Source: Cryptomeria japonica (Eukaryota; Streptophyta; Pinopsida; Cupressales; Cupressaceae). Taken from it: DNA of 64,000 bases. The position numbers were made by a program, and so were the translations under genes. The DNA is taken from contig NC_081412.1 of NCBI RefSeq assembly GCF_030272615.1, forward strand, positions 541,092,335-541,156,334, written 5' to 3'. The notes under the pieces are model-generated. The model saw nothing but the letters and a program-made list of their open reading frames with translations. It searched no databases and was not told the DNA's origin. How positions within the stretch are numbered: the stretch's first letter is position 1; each line of letters begins with the position of its first letter. This document shows positions 11,969 to 24,029 of this stretch, piece after piece.

Positions 11969-13200
11969 ACATCTCTACTTTTTTTCCTCTTAAAACATAC
12001 TCCATGACCTTATGAAGATCATAAAATTGCTTCATTTGGCATAGCCATTTGGTTTGAACTGTTTAGCCATATAACTATTTAAGTGATGATCCATCTTTGA
12101 ATCTATATTAAACCCAAAAGAATCATTTTGCATAGAAATATCATCTTATTTTCTATCATTATTAATTGAATCCACTTCATTAAATTATATATAAATCACA
12201 ATGGACTCAATTCTCTTTGGTAACGTATTATTGCGATGAATGACCTTATTTTAGATTATATTATCATTTTCTAGAGATTTCCACATGTGATTGCATTATT
12301 TTGCCTCTTGTGGTAGGCCCCATTGTGATGGAAAAAAATAGTTTGTAATAAATCACATAAAATAAATTCAAATGTTTTAGAAATTTTACTCAAATTTACA
12401 TGGGCCTAGAATTCACTTTACATGATTTTTTTAATTTTTTTTGCTAACATCTAGCTTTGTGAGAAAAATTGGAGGAAATGTTGTCTCACAAATTTGACCA
12501 TTTGAGTTAAGGTAACTATATGCACACTATAGGACTAAGGCAATACCATCAAGACATGGGTAAGCAACATTAGCTTAGATGTTTTATTAGTCAAAAGTAA
12601 TCTATACTAAAAACATTGATGACTACATAATTAGCTTCAAGAAAAAAAAAACAATCAAGGAAATTTGTTGCTAATCTTCATGAGTTCTCTTAAACAATTG
12701 AAACTTAAATAATATCCTACAAACAAAGAACAAATACTAGATATACCCTATGTTGACCAATATAATGCTTAGTATAGAAATGAACATGCCCATTGAATTT
12801 ATGAATCCATTACTAATACATTCTTATAATAAGTTGAATTGACTCTGTGGTCCCTCAACCATGAACCTCCCTTACCATATTAAATGAATTTATAATATCA
12901 ATACAACCTTGAAAAAATTTTTTGTCTTAAGTTACAAAACCTTAAATATTTTAATATAGAAGATATACATCATATTTGCAACTAAAAGTTGCACACTCTT
13001 GTATCTAATACATGTCCAGTCACGTGCCATTTCTGCACTAAGTGGTAGTTCTTTGAATGATAAGAAGTGGCAGGTGAAAAGGACACAACCCATAATATTT
13101 AAAAAGGTATCATGACATAAGGGCATTACCAGCAAACAAATGTTTTTGACCTGCAAGATGCTGCAAAAGGGGTGTGCATAACAAAATATTTGATAGGCAC
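11969..13200. repeat. Duplicated UGT-locus spacer B, copy 1, right part
   Basis: Matches 45,930-46,660 in its first part and 35,155-36,260 in most of its length. Shared landmarks include GACTCAATTCTC, CCACATGTGATTGCATTATT, AATAAATCACA, CATATTTGCAACTAAAAG, and CATGACATAAGGGCATTACTAGC-like sequence. The 9-bp site AATGATAAG at 13,056-13,064 is the uninterrupted counterpart of the MITE insertion site at 35.8 kb. Confidence 0.7.
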
Positions 13201-13350
13201 AATATTTATGGCCATGAGAGTTACATGTATTTCAGCCTCTTGCATAATCTATGAAACTTGAGGCTAATTGCAATGAATAATTGATTTGTTTAAATAATTA
13301 TGTTTAAATCCAAATTCATCTATGGATGTATGTTTTATTATGCTCCTCAG
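13200..13350. repeat. Duplicated UGT downstream flank D, copy 1
   Basis: Contains TTCAGCCTCTTGCATAATCTATGAAACTTG, shared almost exactly with 20,945-20,980 and more loosely with 46,960-47,010; both of those lie downstream of UGT 3' remnants. Here spacer B runs directly into D, suggesting that the gene between them was deleted. Confidence 0.55.
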
Positions 13351-14158
13351 GAAAGAGGGTTAAATAGTTGGATGGGTTCTATTGTTGGTATAGAATTTGT
13401 GGTTATAGGATTTATTCTTGCAATATATTTATATAATATATTGTCAATAGTTCATTCACATGTGTAAATCAACAAATATTTAAATGATGAATTAGACATG
13501 AACATATGAGAACACAAAGAAACAAGTTGTAACATGACATTAACAAATATCTAAATGTTGATGCAATGTTACAACTGGTTTTTTTTCATTCTCAGCTAGA
13601 TAAGGAGACTACCTACTTCAAGCTTTTGAAAGAGATAAAATATCAGTTCTTTCAAATGCATGCAACAAATGTTAAATATTCTAGACCATTGTATAACTTG
13701 AAAACAATTTATGTTAATTTCTTTTGTTGTTGTATTAGCTAATTTATGTCATTATTATTTAGTGTTTGCTTCTGATCAGAGTTGGATAGGTGTCCTAAAT
13801 AGCTGCAAAAAATCTTCAATTACATATGTAACAGCTGCTTCGTTGATCAGAATTCATTTTCTTTATTTCTTTAGTAATTTTTTGAACTGTTATTATTTTC
13901 TTTCATATAATCTTCATTGTTTAATATCATTTTTCTATTGAGATATTTATTGCACAAACAATATCATTTCCTATATAGCCTATCAATTAACCTCATATAT
14001 TACACAAACATATATAAAAAATAACCAAATTTTTTCCTAATTGACTTTCCACATGCCTTTGATTTACCCATTACCCAAGACCCATCAAAGTGTGTGATGG
14101 GTAGTAATAATTCCAATCGATCAATACAATCTCACCCCCAAAAAAGCAATACTGTTGT
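13351..14158. other. AT-rich spacer, nothing recognised
   Basis: No gene-like ORF. The 76-codon open frame at 13,711-13,941 is hydrophobic low-complexity A/T sequence and is not supported as a gene. Confidence 0.45.
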
Positions 14159-14196
14159 GGATTCTCTTCTCAATCCTTTTCAGATTAGGCCAATGG
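14159..14196 (+). pseudogene. Scrap of the UGT 3' end
   Basis: GGATTCTCTTCT followed by CAATCCTTTTCAGATTAGGCCAATGG matches the last codons, stop and first 3'-UTR bases of the intact UGT (37,740-37,790), with 12 bp of the gene missing between the two parts. Too long and too exact for chance, but only about 38 bp remain. It sits 22 bp left of an LTR. Confidence 0.55.
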
Positions 14197-14218
14197 TGAC
14201 TGTGCCAGAGGCAGCTTG

Positions 14219-14540
14219 TGTTGTGAACTGATGCATGAGTCTCACCGCCATACGCTGCAATTCTAATTTTAGACTGTTACTTTAGAGTTTAGTTTCCATT
14301 TCACTTAACAGTTAGCGGACTCAGTTGTGCATGTTTATTTGCCAGTTTCAAGAATGCATGAAATCCCCTACTTTCTATATAGAGATCCCCTACTTTTTAG
14401 TCTGTGAAGTTTTGTAAGGCAGAAAAAAGACCTCATTACTGAAGTCAGATGTAATGGAGTGTGAATTGAATAAAAGATTATTTTTCTGCGTAAAACAAAA
14501 TTTATGTTTTGTGTTTGATTGTCTTGTTTTCAGTTTCTAC
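14219..14540 (+). repeat. 5' LTR of the G-patch element
   Basis: Starts TGTTGTGAACTGATGCATGAGTC and aligns with 16,353-16,777, sharing GACCTCATTACTGAAG, GATGTAATGGAGTGTGAATTG and AATAAAAGATT. It lacks a segment of about 90 bp found in the 3' LTR. The right end near TTTCTAC is approximate. Confidence 0.65.
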
Positions 14541-15245
14541 CCCAGAGTTGAAGAAAGATTGTTGGTGTGCAGTTGAATAAGGTTATAATTGATCAAGGAG
14601 TGTTGACAGCCAGTCTCTACCGTCAAACAATTTTTTTTGGTATATACAATTAAAAATCCCAGATTATGGTATGTAATAGATCACACAACTTTTTAAAGGA
14701 TTCGAGGCTAGTTTGAAAGTCGTTTCCAACTATTGAAGGGAGTAAAACTGTAAAAGAAGCCGCCATACAATAAAGTCAATCTGCATAACAGAGATTTGCA
14801 TAGAGGGAGATTCACAGCTAAAAGAGTATAACAAAATTTGCTAGTCAAAATAGGGAGATTCACAGCTAAAGGGAGAGGAGATGCTGGAAGGAGATCAAAC
14901 TCTCATCACTGCAGAGAAGAAAGAGATCGGCTAGAAGAATGTTTAAAAGATTTGAGTTGAGAAAAAGAACAGAGAAGAAAGAGATCGGCTAGAAGAATGT
15001 TTAGAAGATTTGAGTTGAGAAAAAGAACAGATTGCAGCTAGCAAGGAATATTGGGAAAGAGATTATTGTTTTTTAATCAGATTGTTGGAATTTATGTATT
15101 TGTGCAAGTGAAAGAAAATTAAAGTCATTATATTCAAGGATAGAGGTTGCCAAACATTGAAGACGATAGATCGTGTGAAGAAATCTGTGAGGCCAAAGCA
15201 GATTGTGAAGTCACAAATTTAATAAGTAAAATTTAATTTGTTTCA

Positions 15246-15446
15246 ATGGGAAAGACTGGTAAAAGAATGAAGGAAGAGAAAATTCATTTGGTATGTGAAA
15301 AAGATTTGTTGAAAGAAGTATTGATGGAAATTAAGAAGTGTAATTTTACAATTGGTCACAAATTGAGTCTGGAAAAGAAATATGCAAATATTTGTTTGAA
15401 ATTTAGAATCTTGAAAAAGAAATGGAGAATATTAAAGAAAAAATAA
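15246..15446 (+). mobile_element. Coiled-coil ORF fragment of the G-patch element
   Basis: An open stretch of 66 codons, very rich in Lys and Leu (MGKTGKRMKEEKIHLVCEKD at its start), with heptad-like spacing and continuing similar composition to about 15,660. Probably the N-terminal part of the element's own protein; no known domain. Confidence 0.4.
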
Positions 15447-15702
15447 AGAATTAGAAGCTTAATTAAAATTGTTGGATGAAGTCAAGAAGAAGAATGAAAT
15501 TTTGGTCAAGAAGTCAAAATTGTTGGAAAAATAAAATTAGCTTTTGAAATCAAAGCCATTAGTTTGTAATGTATCATGTGGCACAAAACATTTGCTTCAT
15601 TCCCTTGATCAATTAGTTGATATGGATGATGCAGTGAAAGTTTCTTCAAGTGAAGATGGCGAAGTTGAAGGTAAAAAAGTGTTTGCATGTACAGATTAGT
15701 TT

Positions 15703-16032
15703 GTGATGCTAATAACAAAGGTTGGGTTGAAACAATTTTGGTTTGAAGATTATGCAAAAAAAATGGGATATAAAGAAAAAGGACTAGGAAAGCATGGGCA
15801 AGCAATTCAAGAGCCCATTCAGCCAATTATGAGGCCAAAGAATGAAGGTCTTAGATTTGGTAACAAAGATAGATCTAATGTTACTAGTATTACAAGTTCA
15901 AGAAAATCAGTTCAAGAATGTAGTGTTGGTATTATCACAAGGAAGGACATAAAGAAGACAACTATTGGGATCTTCACCCTCATTCAATTTGTGGGTTCAA
16001 GAACCATTGTGAAAGAGGTCATGTTGGAATAG
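15703..16032 (+). mobile_element. G-patch domain ORF of the non-autonomous LTR element
   Basis: Residues about 16-52 of this open stretch match the G-patch consensus: KKMGYKEKGLGKHGQAIQEP, then IMRPKNEGLRF. G-patch domains bind RNA or activate DEAH helicases in host proteins and occur after the protease in betaretroviruses. Here the motif follows the coiled-coil part of the element. A comparable motif lies in the Tat-type Gypsy at 56,039-56,125. Whether this one came from a host gene or a related element cannot be decided here. Confidence 0.6.
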
Positions 16033-16352
16033 AGAAAGAAATGGAAAATCTATAAAAGGTTGTATGCAGATTGATTATGGTTGGATCAATGGATCTTGTT
16101 GGCAAGAGTTAATGAATATGTTCAAAAGGTTGTATAAGCTAAAGGGTTTGAATGTTGAAAGAAATAGTGGTCAAACAAAGTTTGAATTTTTTAGTGAAGT
16201 CGTTGATGAGTGTTTTCTATGATTGGCACATTGAAGTGTCATGGGTGTTTTCTATGTTAGAGAAAATAAGGGAAATGTTGCACATCAAGTTGCGAAGATC
16301 TTGTTTTTTAAAGCTTTGAGATCAAATTACAAGTCTTAGCATCAAGGGGGAG

Positions 16353-16777
16353 TGTTGCTAACTAATGCATGAGTCTCATCATGCACTATTTCGATAATTA
16401 CCATGCTATAGTTCTAATTTTAGACTATTACATTACAGTTTAGTTTGCATTTAACTTAGTTGCTGGCAGAATCAGTTGTGCATGTTTATCTGTTAGTTTC
16501 TAGAATGCATGAAATGTACCATATATACATGAAAAAAAAACAACTATAGTTCTAGTCTATTTTTAGGTGCAATTATCTCTATATATAGATCCCCTATTTT
16601 TGAGTTTGTTAGGTTTTGTATGGCAAAGAAAAGACCTCATTGCTGAAGTTAGATGTAATGGAGTGTGAATTGTATAAAAGATTCATTTTTGTGTGTAAAA
16701 TAAATTATAATCTATTGCTTGTTTGTGTTAAAGAAATTTTTTCTTTATGTTTAATTGCTCTGTTTTTAGTTTCTATA
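16353..16777 (+). repeat. 3' LTR of the G-patch element
   Basis: Begins TGTTGCTAACTAATGCATGAG directly after the purine tract; carries the extra A/T-rich segment around 16,510-16,590. The right end near TTTCTAT is approximate. Confidence 0.65.
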
Positions 16778-16949
16778 TCGTGAAACTTAGTAGAAAACAT
16801 GTTGTTATTAATTCACATATTTGCAACCTTCTAGACACTTTAGGGAAATGCACACCATTAGTATATTATTATAAATCATTTACGGTTAATGTGCTTAATC
16901 AACTATATAAAATTTAGTATATCTATGTGAGATAAATGATTAAATTTAA

Positions 16950-18420
16950 CTTAGATTGATAGAGCCTATGTAATGGGGACTTCTCAATGTAGCCCATAAT
17001 AAAATTGAAATCACAAGATGATTTGTGGGAGTGGATATTATATATGCACTTATCCTATCTTAAGGTTTCCTTGGTAGAGGCTCAACACTAATCATTATTT
17101 GAAAAAGATGTTCTTGTATATGCCAAAGTCTCTTGGATAAATTTGATGGTCCACCTTCAACTTTAATCTCATCTTGGTCTATCAAATCTTGGAATTAAAT
17201 TTTAATTTTCATACATTTGTTATGGGTATAGCCTTTGACATGTTTGTATCATTAGTATTAATTGTTTTATCCCATAAGATTTTTTAATTTACCATCGTAA
17301 AACTTAGAAAGTGGAAATCAGATAATGTTTTCTTGCAATAGTTTCCTAATACATTCCCCAAGGATTTGCATAATTTTGTGTGCATTAGAATTTATTTCTC
17401 TCTCTTTTAGATGACCCCAATATACATTTATTTATGTTTTGAATTATTTTCTAGATATTTAGTATCAATGATGCTATTATTGATTAATTTTTTATTGTTT
17501 AAAATAATTTAGGCTTCTCATTTTTGTTATTATTTTTTTAATATTACATTAAAAAAATCTTAAAACACTTTGATGATTAATGTGTTCTCTATTTGAATAC
17601 ATTTTTCAATAATGATATCAAACGTGGATATGTAAAGTACATGTAAATGGAAGGTCATATTAACATTAATATTTGTAATAAAATAGGTATAAGTTGGTTT
17701 TTAACAATAGGCCATAAAAAACACAAGATAAAATTAACCATCATTAAAGAAAAGTAAAAAATATATCACTTTTTAAAATTAAAATAAATAATTTTTTTTA
17801 ATAAAATATAATATAATATAGTCCAATGTAGACTACACAAGAAAAAAGTTTAAAAAAGGAATAATTATTCAATAGCTAGAGCAAACCAACATAATCCATG
17901 GGTTAGAAAACTAGCTAGGCTCTAGCAACATTGTTTAGCAATATTCACCAATTGATAAACATCAGCCGTACCAATAATTTTGTTTTTCATATTAAATATC
18001 AATCATTTTAAATTCATGCTCAACATTGTAATAAAAGCGTTTTATAAAATTATTTGTGAGTTTGGGATATGTATTTCTTGTCCCTTTAAGTAGAGAAATA
18101 AATCAATCCAGACCTTATCTTCCTAGGCTATGAGGGAAGAGATGACATACTTAGTCTACATTGTAGAATATCTCATATGAAGTGAAAAAAATTATTTATA
18201 TGATACTTTGGATAAGATTTTTCATTATTTTTGTCAGATTTTTATATTTTAAAGTGTAAAGGAAAATGTATTTTTGTAATCAACTTTCAAAGGTATAAGG
18301 ACGTATTTCACAAAAAATATATACTTTAGTGGAAGGTGAATCAAATTGAATATTTTCAGGGTTATCCTTTATATCCTTCAATTTTTAAGGTGGCAGAGGA
18401 GTCTCATACCCTCTTTTGGA
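16950..18420 (-). mobile_element. Antisense remnant of a Gypsy (Tat-like) gag
   Basis: Read on the minus strand, the region keeps scattered gag signatures that also occur in the element at 53-55 kb: a stretch like FIKRFYYNVEHEFKMIDI near 18,010, corresponding to FISQYSYNIRNEIKMLDL there, and FQDLIDQDEIKVEG near 17,160, corresponding to the IQDLIDNGTI segment after the Cys/His box. Heavily decayed, with many breaks; no LTRs were recognised. A weak call based on pattern only. Confidence 0.45.
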
Positions 18421-18870
18421 TTTATATGCCACTTCTCATAATCATTAATTTATATTCAACTAAGTAAGCGCAACCATATAATTTGACATTTATGAAGTAG
18501 CTAAAATTTTAACCTAGTTTTTATAGTTGAAGTTATTACATCTTTTACATGTATATGAACCTATTTGTGCTATATATAATACTCACATCTCTTCTTTTTT
18601 ACTCAAAAAGAGTAATGTGGGCATTGCTTGTACTCTATTTTATATTTTATTTTATCTATTGAGTTCTCTCTTTTTAGGATTATCTCCCCATCTTGTTATT
18701 TTGATCTTCAACCATATGGTACAGTGTCTAATATATGATTGAAAATAGATACTAGATATATTTCTTGTTTCTTGTTGAATATTACAAAATTTAAGTGCCA
18801 TAATGTTGCTTTGCATCTTAATCTCCCTTCTTGAAAATGGTTTAAGGATAGGACATTTATAAATTTGATG
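18421..18870. other. AT-rich spacer, nothing recognised
   Basis: Only a hydrophobic low-complexity open frame (18,527-18,742) is present; no support for a gene. Confidence 0.45.
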
Positions 18871-19870
18871 ATGTTAAAAAAGGGTACATATTAGTTTAGA
18901 GTGGATGGCTAGGATTGAAGGAGAGGAATTTTGACTTTAAATTTAAAAGCGAGGAGACACTAAATTATGGTAGAACTGATATATGAAAAGTTTTGATTTG
19001 ATAGTTTTAGGTACATGGTGGGTATTTAAAGTTAATTTGGATTTGGATAGAGGATAGCCATAAATGGGTAACTAGGATTTGTTTGACCACTTTCATGCCT
19101 AGAATTTAAGCTTGACTACATTTAGGAGGTTCATTTGTATTTATTTTAATTAAAATTATGTATGAGATAGGATTCTCCTATGAGTGGGGATTAGATTAGG
19201 ATTTGATGCTTTGGGTTGATTAATCAAATTACTATATTGTTTGATTCATTAGTGCAGAGGGTTGTACAAAATTGAAGCTTCATTCAATCATTTATATTAC
19301 TTATTTAATTAATTAGATGATGAGAGAACGTTAGAGGTTAAATCTCAACTAGTTAAATAATTATAATATATCTAATTAATTATTTTTGACATAGATGTGA
19401 ATGTGGTTACAACATGATTAATATGATGATAAAAGTAGTGAATGTGATAATATTAGACATGTCACTAAAATATGATTAATATTTGATTTCTACAATATAA
19501 ATAGTTATAGTATTAGATTAAAAGTAAAATATTTTCAATGAAGCAAAATATTTTTAATGAAATTTAAATATTCTATTAAAAATATATATTATTATACATT
19601 TCTATTTTATACAAATAGAAATATTCTTTTAAATTCTATTAAGTTATTTTCAAAGAATAATGAATGTATTATTTAGACTTCAAAACCTAATGTTGTATCT
19701 AATCTTTTAGAATAAAATTATGGCTATGTATACCACAAAATTAACAATTTTAAAGAAGAAAGTATTCATTAATTTAATCTCCAAGCCATTAAATAAATAA
19801 TTTATATATTATCTAATTATCTAGCTTTCCTTTGATATATAAATAATTATTATTATTTTTTCCATCTAGC
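18871..19870. repeat. Duplicated UGT-locus spacer A, copy 2
   Basis: Aligns in order with 3,750-4,400 (for example TTAGAGTGGATGGCTAGGATTG near its start and ATTATCTAATTATCTAGC near its end), with about 300 bp of additional AT-rich sequence inside. A UGT 3' remnant follows 520 bp downstream. Confidence 0.65.
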
Positions 19871-20388
19871 TTTATTTCACATGTGAATATAATTATTGAC
19901 ATTTTTTTATCAATATAACTTAAATTTATATATATATACATATAATTAATAACAATATTTGGTGAATTATATAGGGCGCTATCCCCATAAACGATAGCAC
20001 TTACCATTAAAAAAAAAAAACAATATTTGGTGAATTAACATCAAAATTACATTACATTGACTAAATAAAATTTAGTTTGTAAAATAGTTTTTTTTTTTTT
20101 AAATGGTGAAGAATTTTGTACTATTTAATAGTTTGGTTTGCTATTTAATATAGGAATATGTAGTTATGTCAATATTTCTTCTACTAGAGTCAATAAATAA
20201 GGGGTATCTATTTCATCAAAAGAATAGAATCCTAACTTCACCTCTTATATCATAACTTTGAAATTTTGAATTAAATCAAAAAATAGGTTTTTCTATAGTA
20301 CACTTTCAAATTCAATAACTAGAAGAATCTATTCAACCAAAATCATTTGAAACTCAATCCTAACCTCACCTTTTATATCATATTTTTC

Positions 20389-20636
20389 TAATCACTCGAG
20401 AGTTGAAAGCAGGTATGAAAGTGAAATAATGGGAAATTGCAAAGGAAAATGAGATGGTGAGTGTAGAGGAGGTCGAGAAAGCAGTGAAACGAATGAGGAG
20501 TGAGGAAGGAAGGCAAGTGAGAAAGAGGATGCAGGAATTAAGAGGCGAGGCTCAAAAGGATGTAGGTGATGGAGGGTCTTCGTGGAAGGATATGGATTCT
20601 TTTCTCCATCATTTTTCTCAATCATTTTCCCATTAG
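20389..20636 (+). pseudogene. UGT 3'-end remnant (C-terminal about 80 codons)
   Basis: Corresponds to residues from about 388 to 470 of the intact glycosyltransferase. The last 60 codons (20,454-20,636) are open: MVSVEEVEKAVKRMRSEEGR, then ...GSSWKDMDSFLHHFSQSFSH and a stop. An in-frame stop lies just before this, where the intact gene has VEVKEWEN. The N-terminal domain and the PSPG box are missing, so it cannot encode an enzyme. It is followed by a MITE and flank D. Confidence 0.85.
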
Positions 20637-20729
20637 AATCAGACAACCCAACCTGCTCAAAGACCGTACCTATGACCACTTCACATTTGGTAGAAAATCT
20701 GCACTCATTAACTCCTCATGGGCAAAGGT

Positions 20730-20880
20730 GGACGTGTCTATTTTGGCTCCAAAATGACAGTACATATTGACATCACACATTTTACACCATCGATTTTGCA
20801 ATTAACAACTGCGATTGACTAACCTGTTGCTAACACCTTGTACGAAAGATCTATTTTGGAGCCAGAATAGACGCAGTCGA
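20730..20880 (+). mobile_element. MITE, 150-bp monomer with about 25-bp terminal inverted repeats
   Basis: Left end GGACGTGTCTATTTTGGCTCC and the reverse complement of the right end, GACTGCGTCTATTCTGGCTCC, form an imperfect terminal inverted repeat. It is flanked by CAAAGGT (20,723-20,729 and 20,881-20,887), extending to 8-9 bp with one mismatch. Internally it matches each half of the inverted dimer at 35,820-36,139. No coding capacity. TIR plus a target duplication of up to 9 bp suggest a Mutator-like (MULE) non-autonomous element; the superfamily is inferred. Confidence 0.75.
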
Positions 20881-20904
20881 CAAAGGTAAAGGTCTGAGAA
20901 TATT

Positions 20905-21020
20905 TTTCTAAGGTAGAATATTAGTGACCACGCGAGTTGCATGTGTTTACAGCCTCTTGCATAATCTATGAAACTTGGGTTAACTGCATAAGAAGAGTCC
21001 ATTTCTTAAAATGGCTAGCA
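20905..21020. repeat. Duplicated UGT downstream flank D, copy 2
   Basis: Shares GCCTCTTGCATAATCTATGAAACTTG with 13,240 and AAGAGTCCATTT with 47,005. Lies downstream of the UGT remnant. Confidence 0.55.
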
Positions 21021-24020
21021 ACTCCATTCATAGGAAGTTCTAAGGGATAGGGAGATAAAGAAATTAAAAGATAAAACTTAATTGTATTTTGACATTTCAT
21101 TAAATAAAGTATTATGGTCATTGGTAAATATGCGAATAATATACATGTAAATTAAATGAAGTGTTATTTTACAATTTCATTATTAAAGTCAAGTGGTAAA
21201 TCTAAGGTCCAAATTAAACATAATAAGGGATGATTTTTTGTAATTTTATTACAAGTGAAGTGTTATGTTATAATTTTATTATATAGTGGATGAAATTTGC
21301 AATATGAAAGTAATAAGCACTGGCTTTAAGCTATTACTATCTCTATTGTAGACTACCCTTTTGGTTCTTATTTGGATATTAACATGGGAAAAAAAAATAT
21401 CGTGAGTGTAGTAAAATTCACTAGCATGACTTTAGAACAATATGCGTACAACCTTGAGATCTTAAGGTAGGTAAGCTTCTAAAACCTAAGCTTTTCTATT
21501 TCTATTACAAATCGATATATCCAATTCCCAAGAAATACATGCCAAGGGAGTATGCTACCCCTCATTAAATTTGGTATGGTATAGGAAAGAAAGAAACAAA
21601 TCAATGCTCATCAAAAATCAAGTGTATGCTTGACTAATCACAAAAATGTGCCATTCATTTGTGAAATGGACAAAATATGTTAGCTCTATATCAAGCTCAA
21701 TTATCATGGATACTTCAAAGGAAATGGAGGTGCTTGTATAGAAAGAAAGCAAATGATGCCAATGCTAAGACACAAATGCCAATTGTGTAGATTCAAAATT
21801 CTACTTTCATTGAGGCATATAAAAGTACCATATATGCGAACATCTCCTAATAACAATGCAATCAAATATAGGGATATGTGCACTAATATTTGGTAGAATT
21901 TTGGTATTAGAATGACCTTGTAAGCAAGAATAGCTGGTCTCGAAACAACATATCAAGTAGTTCAAATTCTAGTTATCCATAAAAAAATTAAAATAGAGCA
22001 TAGAAGCAAAAAAATGTTTAATTTTGAAAAAAGAAAGCAATAATATGGATATAATTCTTACCCTCACTTGTGGTGAAAATGTAGCGTACGAACATGTGAA
22101 CACAATGGATACGTAAAATATTCATGTTACCTAATCCAATATCATTAGCAAGTTATTAATTCTAAATGCTAATCTATATAAGCCAAATTTTTAACAATGT
22201 TTTTAGAAGATGACAAAAAATAATTTGATTATTCAAACAAAAATGGTTTTCTTATGCTAAGTATCAACCTCTCACCATAGCTATCCTAGTTAGGATATTA
22301 GGAATCAAATTTTATATTTTAAAATAACTTAAATTTGGAATATTATTGGATTTGATTAAGTAAAAAATTTCCTCATCAAGTTTCAAATCATACATCATGG
22401 TTCATTGTTAGGATGAGATAGAAAGAAAAGAGAAATGAAAGATAAATAGCATACCAAGATTACTAAATCCACCAAGATAAATTATCCTTTACTATGGAAA
22501 TTTCATGTTTTTAATTTAACTTATACAAAATTCAAGTTTCTTTAGAATTAAAGTCAAAATGATGTCTAAACTTAGTTTCTAATTTATGTAATTAGTTCTA
22601 TTTTTCAACTTGGAAAGAGAAGGCTTATTAAACCACAATATAATCTTTTTTTTTTAATAAATTATTGAGTACTTTTAGTTCAAGATATTTGTTGTCTTCT
22701 ATATTCATAGTCATTGAGATTCACATTTTGTAGCTACAACTAAAGAGAGTAGTTTTTGGCTCTATTAATTTTTCTCTTATGGTAGCAGCTTATATTATGT
22801 TCGTTTACTACCATACACTTCTATTTGTTTTTCTTTTTCTTATGGATAATGACCTATAGCATTGTTATTTTATATCATGAAATCTCCAATTATTGTCTTA
22901 GAGTAGTCAACTAAACAAGCATAAACAAATAAGTTATGAATGGTGATCTAAGAATCCAAAATAACATGAAATTTGCTTGACATTAAGAATGAAATTTAGG
23001 ACATGACATGACCTATAATAGGGAACATCAAAATGTCAAACAACAATCATTTAGAAGGAGAAAAATTCAAACCATACCACATCACAATTAAAAAAGAACA
23101 AATAAATTTCCTTATTATAGTCTCCAAGCATTAAATAATTTTTCTTAATTTTCACATTAATATGAAATTTGTAAAAAAGTATTAAACTTTAGTAATATGA
23201 AATTCTCATAGTCCATAATAATAGCTTTAAATGTCAAGCTATATTTGATTGTATGAATTTTTATTCATTAGCATATTCTATATGTCACTCCATGATCAAT
23301 TATCATGGTGAAGAAAGTAGATAACACGAGAAGAGAAATAGAATGGTAGTTAATAGAATAACTTAACTATAAAGAGGATGCGAACCAAGAAGCTAAAAGA
23401 GAAGAGGACAAATAAATCAATCACTAGATTCTCATGTTATCTCTCCCCTTCCTCTTTACAACTAGGTTGAATTTCTAATTATCATTTCTTGTATCTTCTC
23501 ATCCTATCTAATTTCATCATCCTAATGATAGATTATCAAGTGTGATCCTAAATGTTGATGAAAAATAACAATGTGAAAACTAGAAATAAGAAAACATTAA
23601 AAAATGGTCAAAAGAAAATTCTCTTTCCCTATGCCTTTGTCTAGCCATAAGGTTAAATAAAAATTGGCTTACCAAACCCCTTGTATAAATAAGAGGATTT
23701 TTTCACTTTAGCTAGTGTATTATATAATTTTTGTGGGTCTCCTCTTAATGAAGTTTATAATGAAACACTTAGAAAATGTGAATGGTGAGGGTCTACCCCT
23801 TGATATAATTTGTAATAATACATGTAATAAATGTGAGGTTAAATAGATTCATTTATTTCTTTTGAGAGAGAAAAATCTTAATATGTATCGTAAATTGTTT
23901 TCTATATACATCAAATTAAAAATACTTTCAATCATTATCTTTGATAAAGGATACTGTGAGTGGAGGAGCCATAAAAATATGGATTAAATTATTTCTTTCA
24001 AGATAGTCTCAGAAGAGATT
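21021..24020. other. 3-kb AT-rich region without recognised genes
   Basis: No open frame with coding character, no repeat boundaries and no RNA gene were recognised on either strand. Probably decayed repeat DNA. Confidence 0.45.
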
Positions 24021-24029
24021 ATTAAATCA

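Larger units (their letters stand above)
14219..16777 (+). mobile_element. Short non-autonomous LTR element carrying a G-patch ORF
   Basis: Two direct, diverged LTRs (about 320 and 425 bp) enclose 1.8 kb. A purine tract (AAGGGGGAG, 16,344-16,352) immediately precedes TGTTGCTAACTAATGCATGAG of the 3' LTR. The internal region encodes a Lys-rich coiled-coil stretch and a G-patch motif but no protease, reverse transcriptase or integrase. The LTRs are clearly diverged, so it is old. Terminal bases at the right ends of the LTRs and the target duplication could not be fixed. Broken. Confidence 0.7.

Noticed and set aside
13711-13941. Plus-strand hydrophobic ORF resembling a membrane protein
   Set aside because: Low-complexity T-rich DNA; no conserved motif or flanking gene signals.
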